Assembly (NCBI GenBank): GCA_036279295.1
Contig: DASUJK010000446.1
Span: 1 to 44,768 of the forward strand
From: DATEPR01 sp036279295
GTDB taxonomy: Bacteria > Actinomycetota > Actinomycetes > Mycobacteriales > Pseudonocardiaceae
DNA: 44,768 nucleotides
Reading direction: 5' to 3'
Shown: positions 8,601 to 16,005 of the stretch, piece by piece
How positions within the stretch are numbered: position 1 is the first letter of the stretch
Layout: each line of letters opens with the position of its first letter
Translations under genes and position numbers: made by a program
Notes under the pieces: model-generated
The model's input: only the letters and a program-made list of their open reading frames with translations
Told to the model about the DNA's origin: nothing
The model's database searches: none

Positions 8601-9886
8601 GCGAGTTCTGGTGTGAGCGGGCGTGGCTTTCCGGCTCGTGCGTGTCGGGCGTGCTGGTCCGGTGCGTGGACGGCCTGATCACCGAGGTCTCGTCGGGTGT
8701 CGAGCCGCCACCGGGTGTGCATCGGCTGGCCGGGGTGGTGTTTCCCGGTTTCGCCAACGTGCACTCGCACGCGTTCCACCGGGCGCTGCGGGGCCGCACC
8801 CACGCCGACGGCGGCACGTTCTGGACGTGGCGCGATGCCATGTACCGGCTGTCGGCACGGCTGGACCCGGACAGCTACTACCGGCTGGCCCGGCTCGTGT
8901 ACGCCGAGATGGCGCTGGCCGGGTTCACGTGTGTCGGCGAGTTCCACTACCTGCACCACGCGCCCGGCGGCGCCCGCTACGCCGACCCGAACGCGATGGG
9001 CACGGCACTCATCGCGGCGGCGCGGGATGTCGGTATCCGGATCACCCTGCTCGACACGTGTTACCTGGCCGGTGGGCTGGACGGGTCGGGCTATCTGCCG
9101 TTGGCCGAGCCGCAACTGCGCTTCGGTGACGGTGATGTCGCTGGGTGGCTCGCCCGGGTGGCGGACCTGCGGCCTTCGTCGGGTGCCGTGATCGGCAAGG
9201 CGTTGCACTCGGTCCGGGCGGTGCCGGAGCTGCCGTCGGTGTCGGGTCTGGTGCACGTTCACCTGTCCGAGCAGCCGGCGGAAAACGAGGCCTGCCAGGC
9301 ATTTCACGGTTGTTCGCCGACGGAGTTGCTGGCGTCGGCCGGCCTGTTGCGGCCGGATGTGACGGCGGTTCACGCGACCCATTTGTCCGATGTGGACATT
9401 TCGTTGCTCGGTTCGGCCGGCGTGACGGCCTGCTTCTGTCCCACGACCGAGGCCGACCTCGCCGACGGCATCGGGCCCGCCCGCGAGCTGGCCGACGCCG
9501 GTTGCCCGATCGCGCTGGGCACCGACCAGCACGCCGTGGTGGACGCGTTGGCCGAGGCGCGGGCGCTGGAACACGGTGAACGGCTGCGCAGCGGGTCCCG
9601 GGGTCGGTTCACGCCTGCCGAACTGGTGGACTGCCTGACGCGACATCACGCGCTGGGCTGGGACGCCGGTCGGATCGCGGTGGGCGCGCGTGCCGACCTG
9701 GTGTCGGTGCGGCTGGACAGCCCGCGCACCGCCGGCGCGTCACCTGATCAGGTCGTGTTGGCGGCAACGGCCTCCGATGTGGACACGGTGGTGGTCGGCG
9801 GGCAGGTGGTGGTGAACGAAGGTCGACACGAGATCGGTAGCGTTGGCGGGGCGCTGTCGGACGTGATCGAGGAGTTGTGGCGATGA
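8597..9886 (+). CDS. hutF: Formimidoylglutamate deiminase
   Basis: This amidohydrolase-superfamily enzyme turns N-formimino-L-glutamate into N-formyl-L-glutamate plus ammonia. The first metal motif HSH is at residues 56-58 (FANVHSHAFHRALRGR). HLSEQPAENEAC and AVHATHLSD carry the later His ligands, and GTDQHAVVDALAEARALE carries the catalytic Asp. I chose the GTG at 8597, which overlaps the upstream TGA and gives MSEFWCE, the usual N-terminus. A GTG two codons earlier (8591) is possible. Length is about 430 residues, normal. It defines this as the five-step deiminase pathway rather than the one-step HutG formimidase route. Confidence 0.93.
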   Translation: MSEFWCERAWLSGSCVSGVLVRCVDGLITEVSSGVEPPPGVHRLAGVVFPGFANVHSHAFHRALRGRTHADGGTFWTWRDAMYRLSARLDPDSYYRLARLVYAEMALAGFTCVGEFHYLHHAPGGARYADPNAMGTALIAAARDVGIRITLLDTCYLAGGLDGSGYLPLAEPQLRFGDGDVAGWLARVADLRPSSGAVIGKALHSVRAVPELPSVSGLVHVHLSEQPAENEACQAFHGCSPTELLASAGLLRPDVTAVHATHLSDVDISLLGSAGVTACFCPTTEADLADGIGPARELADAGCPIALGTDQHAVVDALAEARALEHGERLRSGSRGRFTPAELVDCLTRHHALGWDAGRIAVGARADLVSVRLDSPRTAGASPDQVVLAATASDVDTVVVGGQVVVNEGRHEIGSVGGALSDVIEELWR

Positions 9887-11040
9887 GTGTCCTGATCACC
9901 GGAATCGGCGAGCTGACCACCAACGACGACGAGTTCGGCGTTCTGACGGATGCGGCGCTGGTGCTGGACTCGGGCAAGGTGGCGTGGGTCGGGTCGGCGA
10001 GCAAGTCGCCGGTCGCCGACCAGCGGGTGGACGTGGCCGGTCGGGCGGTGCTGCCAGGTTGGGTGGACAGCCACACACACCTGGTGTTCGCGGGGGACCG
10101 GACGGCGGAGTTCGCGGCCCGGATGGCCGGCCGGCCCTATACCGCGGGAGGTATCGCGGTCACGGTGGCCGCCACCCGGGCCGCGTCGGACGCCGAACTG
10201 GCCGCGACGGTGCGGCGGCACGTGGCCGAGGCGCACGCGCAGGGCACGACGTGTATCGAGACGAAGACCGGCTACGGCCTGACCGTGGCCGACGAGGTGC
10301 GCTCGGCGAAACTGGCGGCCGACTGCGTGGACGAGGTGACGTTCCTCGGTGCCCATCTGGTGCCCGACGGGATGTCCGCCGACGACTATGTCGACCTGGT
10401 GTGCGGGCCGATGCTGCACGCGGTCGCGCCGCATGTCCGGTGGGCCGACGTGTTCTGTGAAGAGGGTGCGTTCGACGGCGCGCAGAGCCGGGCGGTGCTG
10501 AGCGCGGCGCGCGAAGCCGGCTTGGGCCTTCGGGTGCACGGCAACCAGTTGGGCTACGGACCGGGCGTTGCCATCGCGGTCGAGTTCGACGCGGCAAGTG
10601 TCGACCACTGCACGTATCTCGCACAGTCCGATGTGGACGCATTGGCCGGCTCGGACACGGTGGCCACGCTGCTGCCGGCGTGCGATCTGTCCACCCGTCA
10701 ACCGTTGCCGAACGCCAGGGCGCTGCTGGACGCCGGTGCCACGGTGGCGCTGGCGTCAAACTGCAATCCGGGCTCGTCGTACACGTCGTCGATGGCGTTC
10801 TGTGTGGCCACGGCGGTGTTGCAGATGGGGATGAGCGTGGCCGAAGCGGTGCGGGCAGCCACGTGGGGCGGCGCGCGGGCACTGCGCCGGGAGAGCGGTG
10901 ACGGCGCGGTCGGTGTGCTGCGGCCGGGCAGCCGAGCCGACGTGCACGTGCTGGACGCCCTGTCGACAACGCATCTGGCGTACCGCCCCGGTGTGCCGCT
11001 CACGCACGCGGTGTGGCGGGCCGGCCTGCGAGTGCGGTGA
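9883..11040 (+). CDS. hutI: Imidazolonepropionase
   Basis: The enzyme hydrolyses 4-imidazolone-5-propionate to N-formimino-L-glutamate, step three of the pathway. It has 385 residues. Metal-binding HTH lies at about 64-66 (WVDSHTHLVFAGDR). RVHGNQLGYGPG and SVDHCTYL supply further His ligands, and LASNCNPGSSYTSSM is the family signature near the C-terminus. The ATG at 9883 overlaps the hutF stop and has GGAG at 9871-9874 eight bases upstream. The in-frame GTG at 9877 would be too close to that site. Order in the operon (hutI last of the core genes) differs from pathway order. Confidence 0.96.
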   Translation: MSVLITGIGELTTNDDEFGVLTDAALVLDSGKVAWVGSASKSPVADQRVDVAGRAVLPGWVDSHTHLVFAGDRTAEFAARMAGRPYTAGGIAVTVAATRAASDAELAATVRRHVAEAHAQGTTCIETKTGYGLTVADEVRSAKLAADCVDEVTFLGAHLVPDGMSADDYVDLVCGPMLHAVAPHVRWADVFCEEGAFDGAQSRAVLSAAREAGLGLRVHGNQLGYGPGVAIAVEFDAASVDHCTYLAQSDVDALAGSDTVATLLPACDLSTRQPLPNARALLDAGATVALASNCNPGSSYTSSMAFCVATAVLQMGMSVAEAVRAATWGGARALRRESGDGAVGVLRPGSRADVHVLDALSTTHLAYRPGVPLTHAVWRAGLRVR

Positions 11041-11070
11041 CAGGCGCCCGCTGCCGCGTAGCCTGGCGGC

Positions 11071-12228
11071 ATGATCGGTGGTGGCGGCAACCCCCTGCGT
11101 CAGCTCTCCCTGGACCAACTCCGGCTGCGCACGAGCGAGAAGTGGCGCACATATCCGCAGGACGTGCTGCCGCTGTTCGTCGCCGAGATGGACGTGCCGC
11201 TGGCCGAGCCGGTGGCCAGGGCCGTCACCGAGGCGGTCGAGCGGGGTGACTCCGGCTACCCGGCCGGCACCGAGTACGCCGAGGCGCTGGCCGCGTTCGC
11301 CCGGCGACGCTGGGACTGGGACGGCATCGACGTGGCGCGCACGACGATGATGCCGGACGTGATGGGCGGCGTACTGGAACTCCTCGACGTGCTGTCCTCG
11401 CGCACCGACGCCGTGGTGATCAACAGTCCGGTGTACCCGCCGTTCTACTGGTTCATCGAACACACCGGGCGGCGCATCGAGGAAGCCCCGCTCGGCGAGG
11501 AGCACCGCATCGACTTCACCGTCCTGACAGCGGCGTTCGAGCGGGCCGCCCGGCACGGTTCGCGGCCGGTGTTCCTGCTGTGCAGCCCGCACAATCCCAC
11601 CGGCACCGTGCACACCGCCGACGAACTGGCCCATGTCGCGGACCTGGCCGCCCGGCACGGAGTGCGTGTCGTCGTGGACGAGATCCACGCCCCGCTGGTG
11701 CTGCCCGGCGCGGTGTTCGTGCCGTACCTGAGCGTGCCGGGCGCCGAGCGCGGTATGGCGCTGATGTCGGCGTCGAAGGCGTGGAACCTGTCCGGTCTGA
11801 AGGCCGCCGTCGCCCTGGCCGGCCCGGCCGCCGCCACCGATCTGGCCAAGGTGCCGTGGTGGGTAGCCGAGAACCCGAGCCACGTCGGCGTGCTCGCGCA
11901 CACCGCCGCGCTGCGTTCCGGTGGACCGTGGTTGGACGAGCTGATCGACGGCCTGGCCGCCAACCGTGCATTACTGACCGAACTGCTGGCACAGCACCTG
12001 CCCGCTGTCCGCTACCGGCCCGGCGCTGGCACCTACCTGGCGTGGCTGGACTGCCGCGCGCTGGGACTGGGCGACGACCCGGCGGCCGTGTTCCTCGACC
12101 GTGGCCGCGTCGCCCTCAACTCCGGACCCACGTTCGGCACCGGCGGGGCTGGCCATGCCCGGCTGAATCTGGCCACCTCACCGGAACTGATCACCGAAGC
12201 CGTGACGCGGATGGCGGCCGCCTGCTGA
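11071..12228 (+). CDS. MalY/PatB-type PLP-dependent aminotransferase/C-S lyase
   Basis: This 385-residue fold-type I PLP enzyme has the Schiff-base lysine near residue 236 in SASKAWNLSGLKAA. LLCSPHNPTGTVHT and VVVDEIHAPLVLPG are the conserved PLP-contact blocks. Sequence style is that of MalY/PatB proteins, which act as cystathionine beta-lyase or as aminotransferases. It follows hutI by 30 bp in the same direction, with no terminator visible between them, so it may be cotranscribed with the hut genes. A role in histidine or glutamate handling is possible but unproven. It could equally be an unrelated sulfur-amino-acid enzyme. Confidence 0.83.
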   Translation: MIGGGGNPLRQLSLDQLRLRTSEKWRTYPQDVLPLFVAEMDVPLAEPVARAVTEAVERGDSGYPAGTEYAEALAAFARRRWDWDGIDVARTTMMPDVMGGVLELLDVLSSRTDAVVINSPVYPPFYWFIEHTGRRIEEAPLGEEHRIDFTVLTAAFERAARHGSRPVFLLCSPHNPTGTVHTADELAHVADLAARHGVRVVVDEIHAPLVLPGAVFVPYLSVPGAERGMALMSASKAWNLSGLKAAVALAGPAAATDLAKVPWWVAENPSHVGVLAHTAALRSGGPWLDELIDGLAANRALLTELLAQHLPAVRYRPGAGTYLAWLDCRALGLGDDPAAVFLDRGRVALNSGPTFGTGGAGHARLNLATSPELITEAVTRMAAAC

Positions 12229-12279
12229 GGTAAGTTTCGAGCCGTCGCCATTATGTTCGGGCGGTTGAAGATCGGAATT

Positions 12280-12328
12280 TTGACGGGATGGCGGCGGCGT
12301 ACCTAGCGTGGCATTTCCTTCATGCCAC
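12280..12328 (+). promoter_or_regulatory. Candidate promoter and leader hairpin of the exported CBM3-like protein gene
   Basis: TTGACG at 12280-12285 and TAGCGT at 12305-12310 (19-bp spacing) resemble an actinomycete housekeeping promoter. A 7-bp inverted repeat, GTGGCAT 12308-12314 and ATGCCAC 12322-12328 with a 7-nt loop, follows directly. The ribosome-binding site AGGAG is at 12332-12336. A 10-bp palindrome CTCAATTGAG (12337-12346) spans the start codon. Function is inferred from position. Confidence 0.4.
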
Positions 12329-12341
12329 CTTAGGAGCTCAA

Positions 12342-12908
12342 TTGAGGCTCGCACGGATAGGTATCGGATTACTCGTGGCGTTGTTCCTCGGCGGCCTTGT
12401 TCCTGCCGCGCAGGGCGCCGTGCTGCCCGCCGCACTGGGCAGTTCCGGGCTGCACGTGCAGGATCGCTCGCATGACAACGACAACCCCGACAACACGTTG
12501 TACGCGCTCTACCAGATCATCAACAGTGGCACGTCCTCGGTGCCGTTGAGCTCGTTGACGATGCGGTACTGGCTCACCGACTCGGCGCCGACGGATCCAC
12601 TCGAATTCGACTGTGACTGGGCGCAGGTCGACTGTAGCAATGTCACGTCCACATTCGTCAGCCTGCCGAATGCCGTACCGGGAGCCAACAAGTACGTGCA
12701 GATCGGCTTCACGGCCGCGGCGGGTTCGATAGCACCCGGGACGGGCAGCGGCGAAGTCCAAACCCGCGTCCACCACGTCAACTGGTCCGAGTTCAACACG
12801 ACCGAGAGCTACTCGTTCATCTCCGACGAGAGCTTCGCGTACAAGGACACGGAAACGGTCACGCTCTACCTCAACGGCGTCCTCGTCTGGGGCACCGAAC
12901 CGTCGTGA
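12342..12908 (+). CDS. Small exported protein with a CBM3-like (cellulose-binding type) domain
   Basis: I chose the TTG at 12342, five bases after AGGAG. It gives a textbook Sec signal peptide: MRLARIG, a hydrophobic core LLVALFLGGLV, and a likely cut after PAAQGA. The frame is open 54 nt further upstream to an ATG, but that start spoils the signal. The mature protein is about 160 residues and consists of one domain: HVQDRSHDNDNPDNTLYALYQIINSGTS followed by LTMRYWLTD. This matches the start of family 3 carbohydrate-binding modules. No catalytic domain is attached. It probably binds polysaccharide outside the cell or serves at the surface. No linker or anchor is seen. Confidence 0.75.
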   Translation: MRLARIGIGLLVALFLGGLVPAAQGAVLPAALGSSGLHVQDRSHDNDNPDNTLYALYQIINSGTSSVPLSSLTMRYWLTDSAPTDPLEFDCDWAQVDCSNVTSTFVSLPNAVPGANKYVQIGFTAAAGSIAPGTGSGEVQTRVHHVNWSEFNTTESYSFISDESFAYKDTETVTLYLNGVLVWGTEPS

Positions 12909-12953
12909 CACATCCCTGGGTGTGCGGCAGCCAGCACCGCACACCCAGGCATG

Positions 12954-13259
12954 TCAGGGATGCGGGCCAATCGTGACGATGGTGATCTCGTCCGCGTCCG
13001 GTCCGTAGATCCACCAGATTCGCCACGCTGACGGTGTGTTGTTCTCGACGTACGACTCCCACAGGTCTTTGCCGTCCGGACCGGGCACCGACTGGTAGCG
13101 ATGCGAATGCAGCCCAGGATGGCGAGGCCCGTCCTGCTGTAGGAGCCTGAGTGCCTTACGGACTTTCTTGAACTTCGACACATGTCGAGGGCCCTGTAGA
13201 TCGCTGATGATCTTCTCGGCCTCAGGCGTGTAGCGCAGTGCGAATGGTGGGGCGCTCAC
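12954..13259 (-). CDS. RelE/ParE-superfamily toxin of a type II toxin-antitoxin pair
   Basis: This 101-residue basic protein has the RelE-like fold pattern: FALRYTPEAEKIISDL at the start, a helical KFKKVRKALRLLQQD segment, HSHRYQSVPGPDGKDLWESYV, and AWRIWWIYGP near the end. Proteins of this type usually cleave ribosome-bound mRNA. It starts with GTG overlapping the antitoxin stop (GTGA at 13256-13259), so the pair is coupled. Antitoxin first, toxin second is the standard order. It could also be a chromosomal pair with no strong toxicity. Confidence 0.8.
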   Translation of the reverse strand: MSAPPFALRYTPEAEKIISDLQGPRHVSKFKKVRKALRLLQQDGPRHPGLHSHRYQSVPGPDGKDLWESYVENNTPSAWRIWWIYGPDADEITIVTIGPHP

Positions 13260-13540
13260 TCGTCGTCGGTGTCCTCGGTAAGCCAGTCGAGCCGCCGCGT
13301 CTTACCCTCGGCGGCGTCCGCGAGTCCGCGGAACAGGGAGGCCCGCACCTGCTCGTTCTCCCAGACGAGCAGCTCCCGCTTGGGAATACTCGCGACGGGC
13401 ACCAGCAGGATTACGCCGTCGTCATTGATCAAGACCTCGAAGCGGTCGTCCTTGTGTACTCCGGCTTTACCGAACGGAATCCGGGCACGCTCATCCGCCG
13501 TCACCTCGGTGACGGGGCGAAAACCTTCGCATGTGGTCAT
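13256..13540 (-). CDS. Antitoxin partner of the RelE-type toxin
   Basis: This 94-residue acidic protein is encoded directly upstream of, and overlapping, the toxin gene. The middle (DDRFEVLINDDGVILLVPVAS) resembles the AbrB/SpoVT-like beta-hairpin DNA-binding fold. The C-terminal part (NEQVRASLFRGLADAAEGKTR) resembles the toxin-wrapping tail of RelB/ParD-like antitoxins. The ATG at 13540 has AAAGGGG about eight bases upstream. It probably represses its own promoter at 13568-13596. The precise antitoxin family is uncertain. Confidence 0.75.
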   Translation of the reverse strand: MTTCEGFRPVTEVTADERARIPFGKAGVHKDDRFEVLINDDGVILLVPVASIPKRELLVWENEQVRASLFRGLADAAEGKTRRLDWLTEDTDDE

Positions 13541-13567
13541 GACAGATGCCCCTTTGGTCGTGAGGCA

Positions 13568-13596
13568 ATGTTAACCCCGACGGGGCAGATGGGCAA
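13568..13596 (-). promoter_or_regulatory. Promoter with embedded operator for the toxin-antitoxin operon
   Basis: Read on the minus strand, TTGCCC (13596-13591) and TAACAT (13573-13568) are separated by exactly 17 bp. They match the sigma-70 consensus at 4 of 6 positions each. The spacer holds a perfect interrupted palindrome CCCCGACGGGG (13575-13585). A repressor bound there would block RNA polymerase, which fits autoregulation by the antitoxin. The predicted transcript start is about 20 nt before the ATG. Confidence 0.6.
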
Positions 13597-13607
13597 TACC
13601 CACTTGA

Positions 13608-13787
13608 TCAGTCGTCATCGTCCTCGTCGTCGCGGGCCAGGTAGGTGGCCAGGCGCTCGACGGCGTCCTCGAAGCCGGGATGGGCGTCCACGAAGGCTCG
13701 CATGCGGTCGGCCAGCCAGCTCAGGGTGACCTCTTCGTCGCCGCGCCGCTGTTCGAGCTCCTCGATGCCCCGATCGGTGAAGTACAC
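13608..13787 (-). CDS. DUF6104 family small protein
   Basis: This 59-residue acidic protein starts MYFTDRGIEELEQRR (GTG start), continues LSWLADRMRAFVDAHP, and ends with an Asp/Glu-rich tail. It matches the small actinomycete family I know as DUF6104, which has no known function. The start GTG lies 6 bp after the DUF397 stop, with AGGGG just upstream, so both genes probably share a transcript. The overlapping antisense frames in this stretch show no family resemblance. Confidence 0.8.
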   Translation of the reverse strand: MYFTDRGIEELEQRRGDEEVTLSWLADRMRAFVDAHPGFEDAVERLATYLARDDEDDDD

Positions 13788-13793
13788 GTGCCC

Positions 13794-13970
13794 CTACCTG
13801 CTGGTCGACAGGAACGCGCGCCAGGTGGCGGTGGGGAAGGCCAGGGTGGGGCCGGTCGGGCACTTCGAGTCACGCACGGCAACGCCCGGGGCCGGCCAGG
13901 CCACCTCGACGCAGTTGCCGTTGTCGCCGCTGTAGCTGCTCTTGCGCCACGTGCGCTCACGCGCGGTCAT
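13794..13970 (-). CDS. DUF397 domain protein
   Basis: This 58-residue protein carries the complete DUF397 pattern: TWRKSSYSGDNGNCVEV, VAVRDSKCPTGP and WRAFLSTSR. DUF397 proteins in actinomycetes are normally encoded beside Scr1-type helix-turn-helix regulators with a DUF5753 domain. They act with them in developmental or antibiotic regulation, possibly as an antitoxin-like partner. Here that partner survives only as a C-terminal remnant that overlaps this gene's start. The start is ATG at 13970 behind GAGAGGA. Confidence 0.88.
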   Translation of the reverse strand: MTARERTWRKSSYSGDNGNCVEVAWPAPGVAVRDSKCPTGPTLAFPTATWRAFLSTSR

Positions 13971-14107
13971 GGTGGTCCTCTCGATCCGCGTACAGGTTGA
14001 TCGCCAGCTGCGCGACCACGTCCTTGGATTGTCCCTCGTCCAGCGCGCAACTGGCCAGTTCGGCGAAAATCCTACGATAGGTCGCAATCTCTGATGATTG
14101 TCGTCAA
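13957..14107 (-). pseudogene. C-terminal remnant of an Scr1-like HTH/DUF5753 regulator
   Basis: On the minus strand a frame reads SSEIATYRRIFAELASCAL, then DEGQSKDVVAQLAINLYAD, to a TGA that overlaps the DUF397 start. This matches the last helices of DUF5753 regulators (YR..F..L...AL...S...I..LA). Upstream, the frame meets a stop near 14110, and no helix-turn-helix or start codon is present. The gene has lost its N-terminal four-fifths, so the DUF397 protein has no intact cognate regulator here. Confidence 0.65.
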
Positions 14108-14335
14108 CCCGTAATATATGGACACCCATCGTCAAGCCCGCCCCCGTCGTGCATGGCCGAACTGATGAGCTGGTCAGCAGGGCTGTTGCTCATGTTGATC
14201 AGTGGCCGCCAAGCCCGACGGCACGCTTGGAGCGGCTTCGCCACCAACCACGACCACGCCCGGGAGTGGAATCGTTGATCAACGTCCCATCTGGCGTACG
14301 GCGCCAGGAGGTTCCGGGCGGTTAGCGCGTTGGCT
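14108..14335. other. Gap with no supported gene
   Basis: Open frames exist on both strands, but none has a recognisable domain or a good ribosome-binding site. The stretch lies between the truncated DUF5753 remnant and the left repeat of the 14336-24381 island. It may be the scar where the regulator gene was cut. Confidence 0.4.
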
Positions 14336-14371
14336 ACCTTGATCGTCAGGTGGACGACGAGCCGCCGCGGG
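14336..14371 (+). repeat. Left copy of an imperfect 36-bp direct repeat flanking the Wadjet island
   Basis: ACCTTGATCGT (14336-14346), TGG, CGAG and CGCCGCGGG (14363-14371) recur with identical spacing at 24346-24381, giving 28 of 36 matching bases. The copy sits 21 bp beyond the SpdB stop codon. It may be an attachment-site or element-end remnant. Confidence 0.5.
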
Positions 14372-14391
14372 CGTGACGACATGTCGCCTGA

Positions 14392-15189
14392 TCATTCTGA
14401 CGGAGACTGACCGGCTGCCACCATGGCCTCCTTTCGATCGCCGGACCGCTCGGCGCGGACGATCGTGACGAGCATCCGTGAGCGTGCCGCGCTGATGCGC
14501 AGGTTCTTACGGAGGGTCTCGGCTGAGATCGGTCGTTGATGGGCGAGCCAATGGCGTGCGTCTTCGCGCCGGGCCTGGTCAATCAGATCGTGGTCGGACA
14601 CGATGTCTGCTGGTCGGTTGGCGGTGTCCCTGCCAGGTTCGACGCTCTGCCAGATCGCGAGGGTGCTCGCCTTGTCCGTGTTGGTGGTGGCGTCGTCCTG
14701 GCCGGTACGACGATCGAACATGTTTGCCTGGATTGTCTCCTTCGGTTGATGGCTGATGGTGGTGATGGCCTGTAGGAGCCCGGGTCCGACTTCGGCCCAC
14801 CCGATCAGCAGGAGTGGGCCGACGGCGTCGAAGGCGGCTTTGCCGTGGGCGCCGGTGATCAGTGGGTCGGCGATGTTGAGGGAGAGGGTGGTGAGGCTGG
14901 CGAAGATGAGCAGCCGGCGGGCTGGCCGAAGCTGCTCGGGTGTGGCGCCGTGCGGGGCGAGGTGTCGGGTGCCGAGCAGGAGGCCGAGGATGGACAGGTC
15001 GGCCGCGGGGGCGACGAGTGGGGTCACCCAGACGGGTACGCCGAGTCGGAGTGCGAGGTTGAGGACGTTGCCGAAGCCGAAGAGGAAGGTGAGGCCGAGG
15101 GCGGTGCCCATGATGACGGTGACGGCCTGCACGAAGGGTGCCTGATCGGAGCTTGATCGAGTCGGCGTGATCGGAGTGTAGGCGGCCAT
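14392..15189 (-). CDS. SpdB-like/DUF2637 membrane protein of actinomycete conjugative elements
   Basis: This 265-residue protein has about four N-terminal hydrophobic helices (VTVIMGTALGLTFLFGFG, WVTPLVAPAADLSILGLLLG, LLIFASLTTLSLNIADPL, DAVGPLLLIGWAEVGPGLL). A hydrophilic C-terminal half follows, with an HTH-like end (SAETLRKNLRISAARSRMLV). This is the layout of DUF2637/SpdB spread proteins from plasmids and integrative elements such as pSAM2, which help move DNA between mycelial compartments. Its start overlaps the upstream HTH gene stop by one base. No Tra, Rep or integrase gene is nearby, so it marks the remains of a mobile element. Confidence 0.7.
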   Translation of the reverse strand: MAAYTPITPTRSSSDQAPFVQAVTVIMGTALGLTFLFGFGNVLNLALRLGVPVWVTPLVAPAADLSILGLLLGTRHLAPHGATPEQLRPARRLLIFASLTTLSLNIADPLITGAHGKAAFDAVGPLLLIGWAEVGPGLLQAITTISHQPKETIQANMFDRRTGQDDATTNTDKASTLAIWQSVEPGRDTANRPADIVSDHDLIDQARREDARHWLAHQRPISAETLRKNLRISAARSRMLVTIVRAERSGDRKEAMVAAGQSPSE

Positions 15190-15575
15190 CAGACGTCGTC
15201 CCCGGTCTGGCTGGCTCGTGTCGTGATGCCGCGCTCGGCGAGTCGGCGCTGGACGGTCCGCTGGGTGGAGTCGAGTTGTTCGGCGATCTGGGCGGTGGAC
15301 CAGCCGTTCTCGTGGAGACGGACGGCTTGGTCGACTTGCTTGGCGGTGAGGCCCGTGCGACGCATGGGGACCTCGTGGCGACGAAGTATCCGGCTGACCG
15401 TTTTGCGGTCAATGCCGAACTGGTCGGCGAGTTCGTAGACGGTGGCGCCGGCTTGGTAGCCGGCGATGACCTGTTTGGCCTGGTCGTGGCCGGATTGGTG
15501 GTCGCTGTCAGCTGTGCCGAGGTAGCGCTGGTGGGGTGATTGGATGGTGATTTCTGGTCCGTCGACGAGGACCAA
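15189..15575 (-). CDS. Double helix-turn-helix protein resembling the C-terminus of a serine recombinase
   Basis: Two HTH units are clear: GATVYELADQFGIDRKTVSRILRRHEVPMR, then KQVDQAVRLHENGWSTAQIAEQL with RTVQRRLAERGI. These look like the resolvase/Hin-type tail found after the catalytic domain of serine recombinases and also as free proteins in actinomycete mobile elements. No catalytic domain is present. The frame is open to an ATG at 15809, but the extra 78 residues are low-complexity and cross a hairpin. I therefore take the TTG at 15575, with low certainty. It is coupled to the SpdB-like gene. Confidence 0.55.
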   Translation of the reverse strand: MVLVDGPEITIQSPHQRYLGTADSDHQSGHDQAKQVIAGYQAGATVYELADQFGIDRKTVSRILRRHEVPMRRTGLTAKQVDQAVRLHENGWSTAQIAEQLDSTQRTVQRRLAERGITTRASQTGDDV

Positions 15576-15664
15576 AGAGTTCGGGTTGTGCCACGTTAGG
15601 CCCACGGTCTCAGGGCGACCCTGCTCGGCGCTTGCGCGCCTCGCCGGGTCGCCCGTCGTGTTTT

Positions 15665-15682
15665 CTGGGGGACGACCCCCAG
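15665..15682. other. Strong hairpin upstream of the HTH gene
   Basis: CTGGGGG (15665-15671) and CCCCCAG (15676-15682) form a perfect 7-bp stem with a 4-nt loop, with TTTT on the plus-strand 5' side. It may be a terminator or part of a leader for the minus-strand HTH-SpdB pair. Confidence 0.4.
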
Positions 15683-15927
15683 CCCCCGCTGGCTCGGGCG
15701 CTGCGCGCCTCGCGGTTCGTATGTGTTCAGGCCCGCGATGGAGACGAACGGGTGTCGGACCGCCATGTCGCGGACGGTAGCCGACCTGACAAGCACTCTC
15801 GGCGCCCATCCCGGGCGCTATGCGGGTGGGATCGCGACCGGCAGCCCTGTCTTACGAACTGATCACCGCCATCGCATGGGACCTGATCGCGCCGGCCCAG
15901 GCCGGCTAGCCAGACCTGTCCCGATGT

Positions 15928-15952
15928 TCACCGGCAGCCCCGCTGCCGGTGA
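15928..15952. terminator. Hairpin downstream of the unknown two-gene module
   Basis: A perfect 10-bp stem TCACCGGCAG/CTGCCGGTGA with a 5-nt loop lies 54 bp past the stop of the minus-strand gene ending at 16006. It has no T tract. Position suggests it ends that transcript and separates it from the HTH-SpdB pair. Confidence 0.4.
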
Positions 15953-16005
15953 GCTGATCGGCAGCGCCGACGTAGACCTGATCGCCGCGGGTCTGCTGGA
16001 GATGA

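Noticed and set aside
14104..14382. Minus-strand frame of 92 codons sharing SxPRRLxxHxTIKV with a frame at 24346-24400.
   Set aside because: The similarity is explained by the 36-bp DNA repeat, and nothing else in either frame looks coding.
15575..15809. N-terminal extension of the double-HTH protein to ATG 15809.
   Set aside because: Low-complexity residues and an internal 7-bp hairpin. It is kept only as an alternative start.
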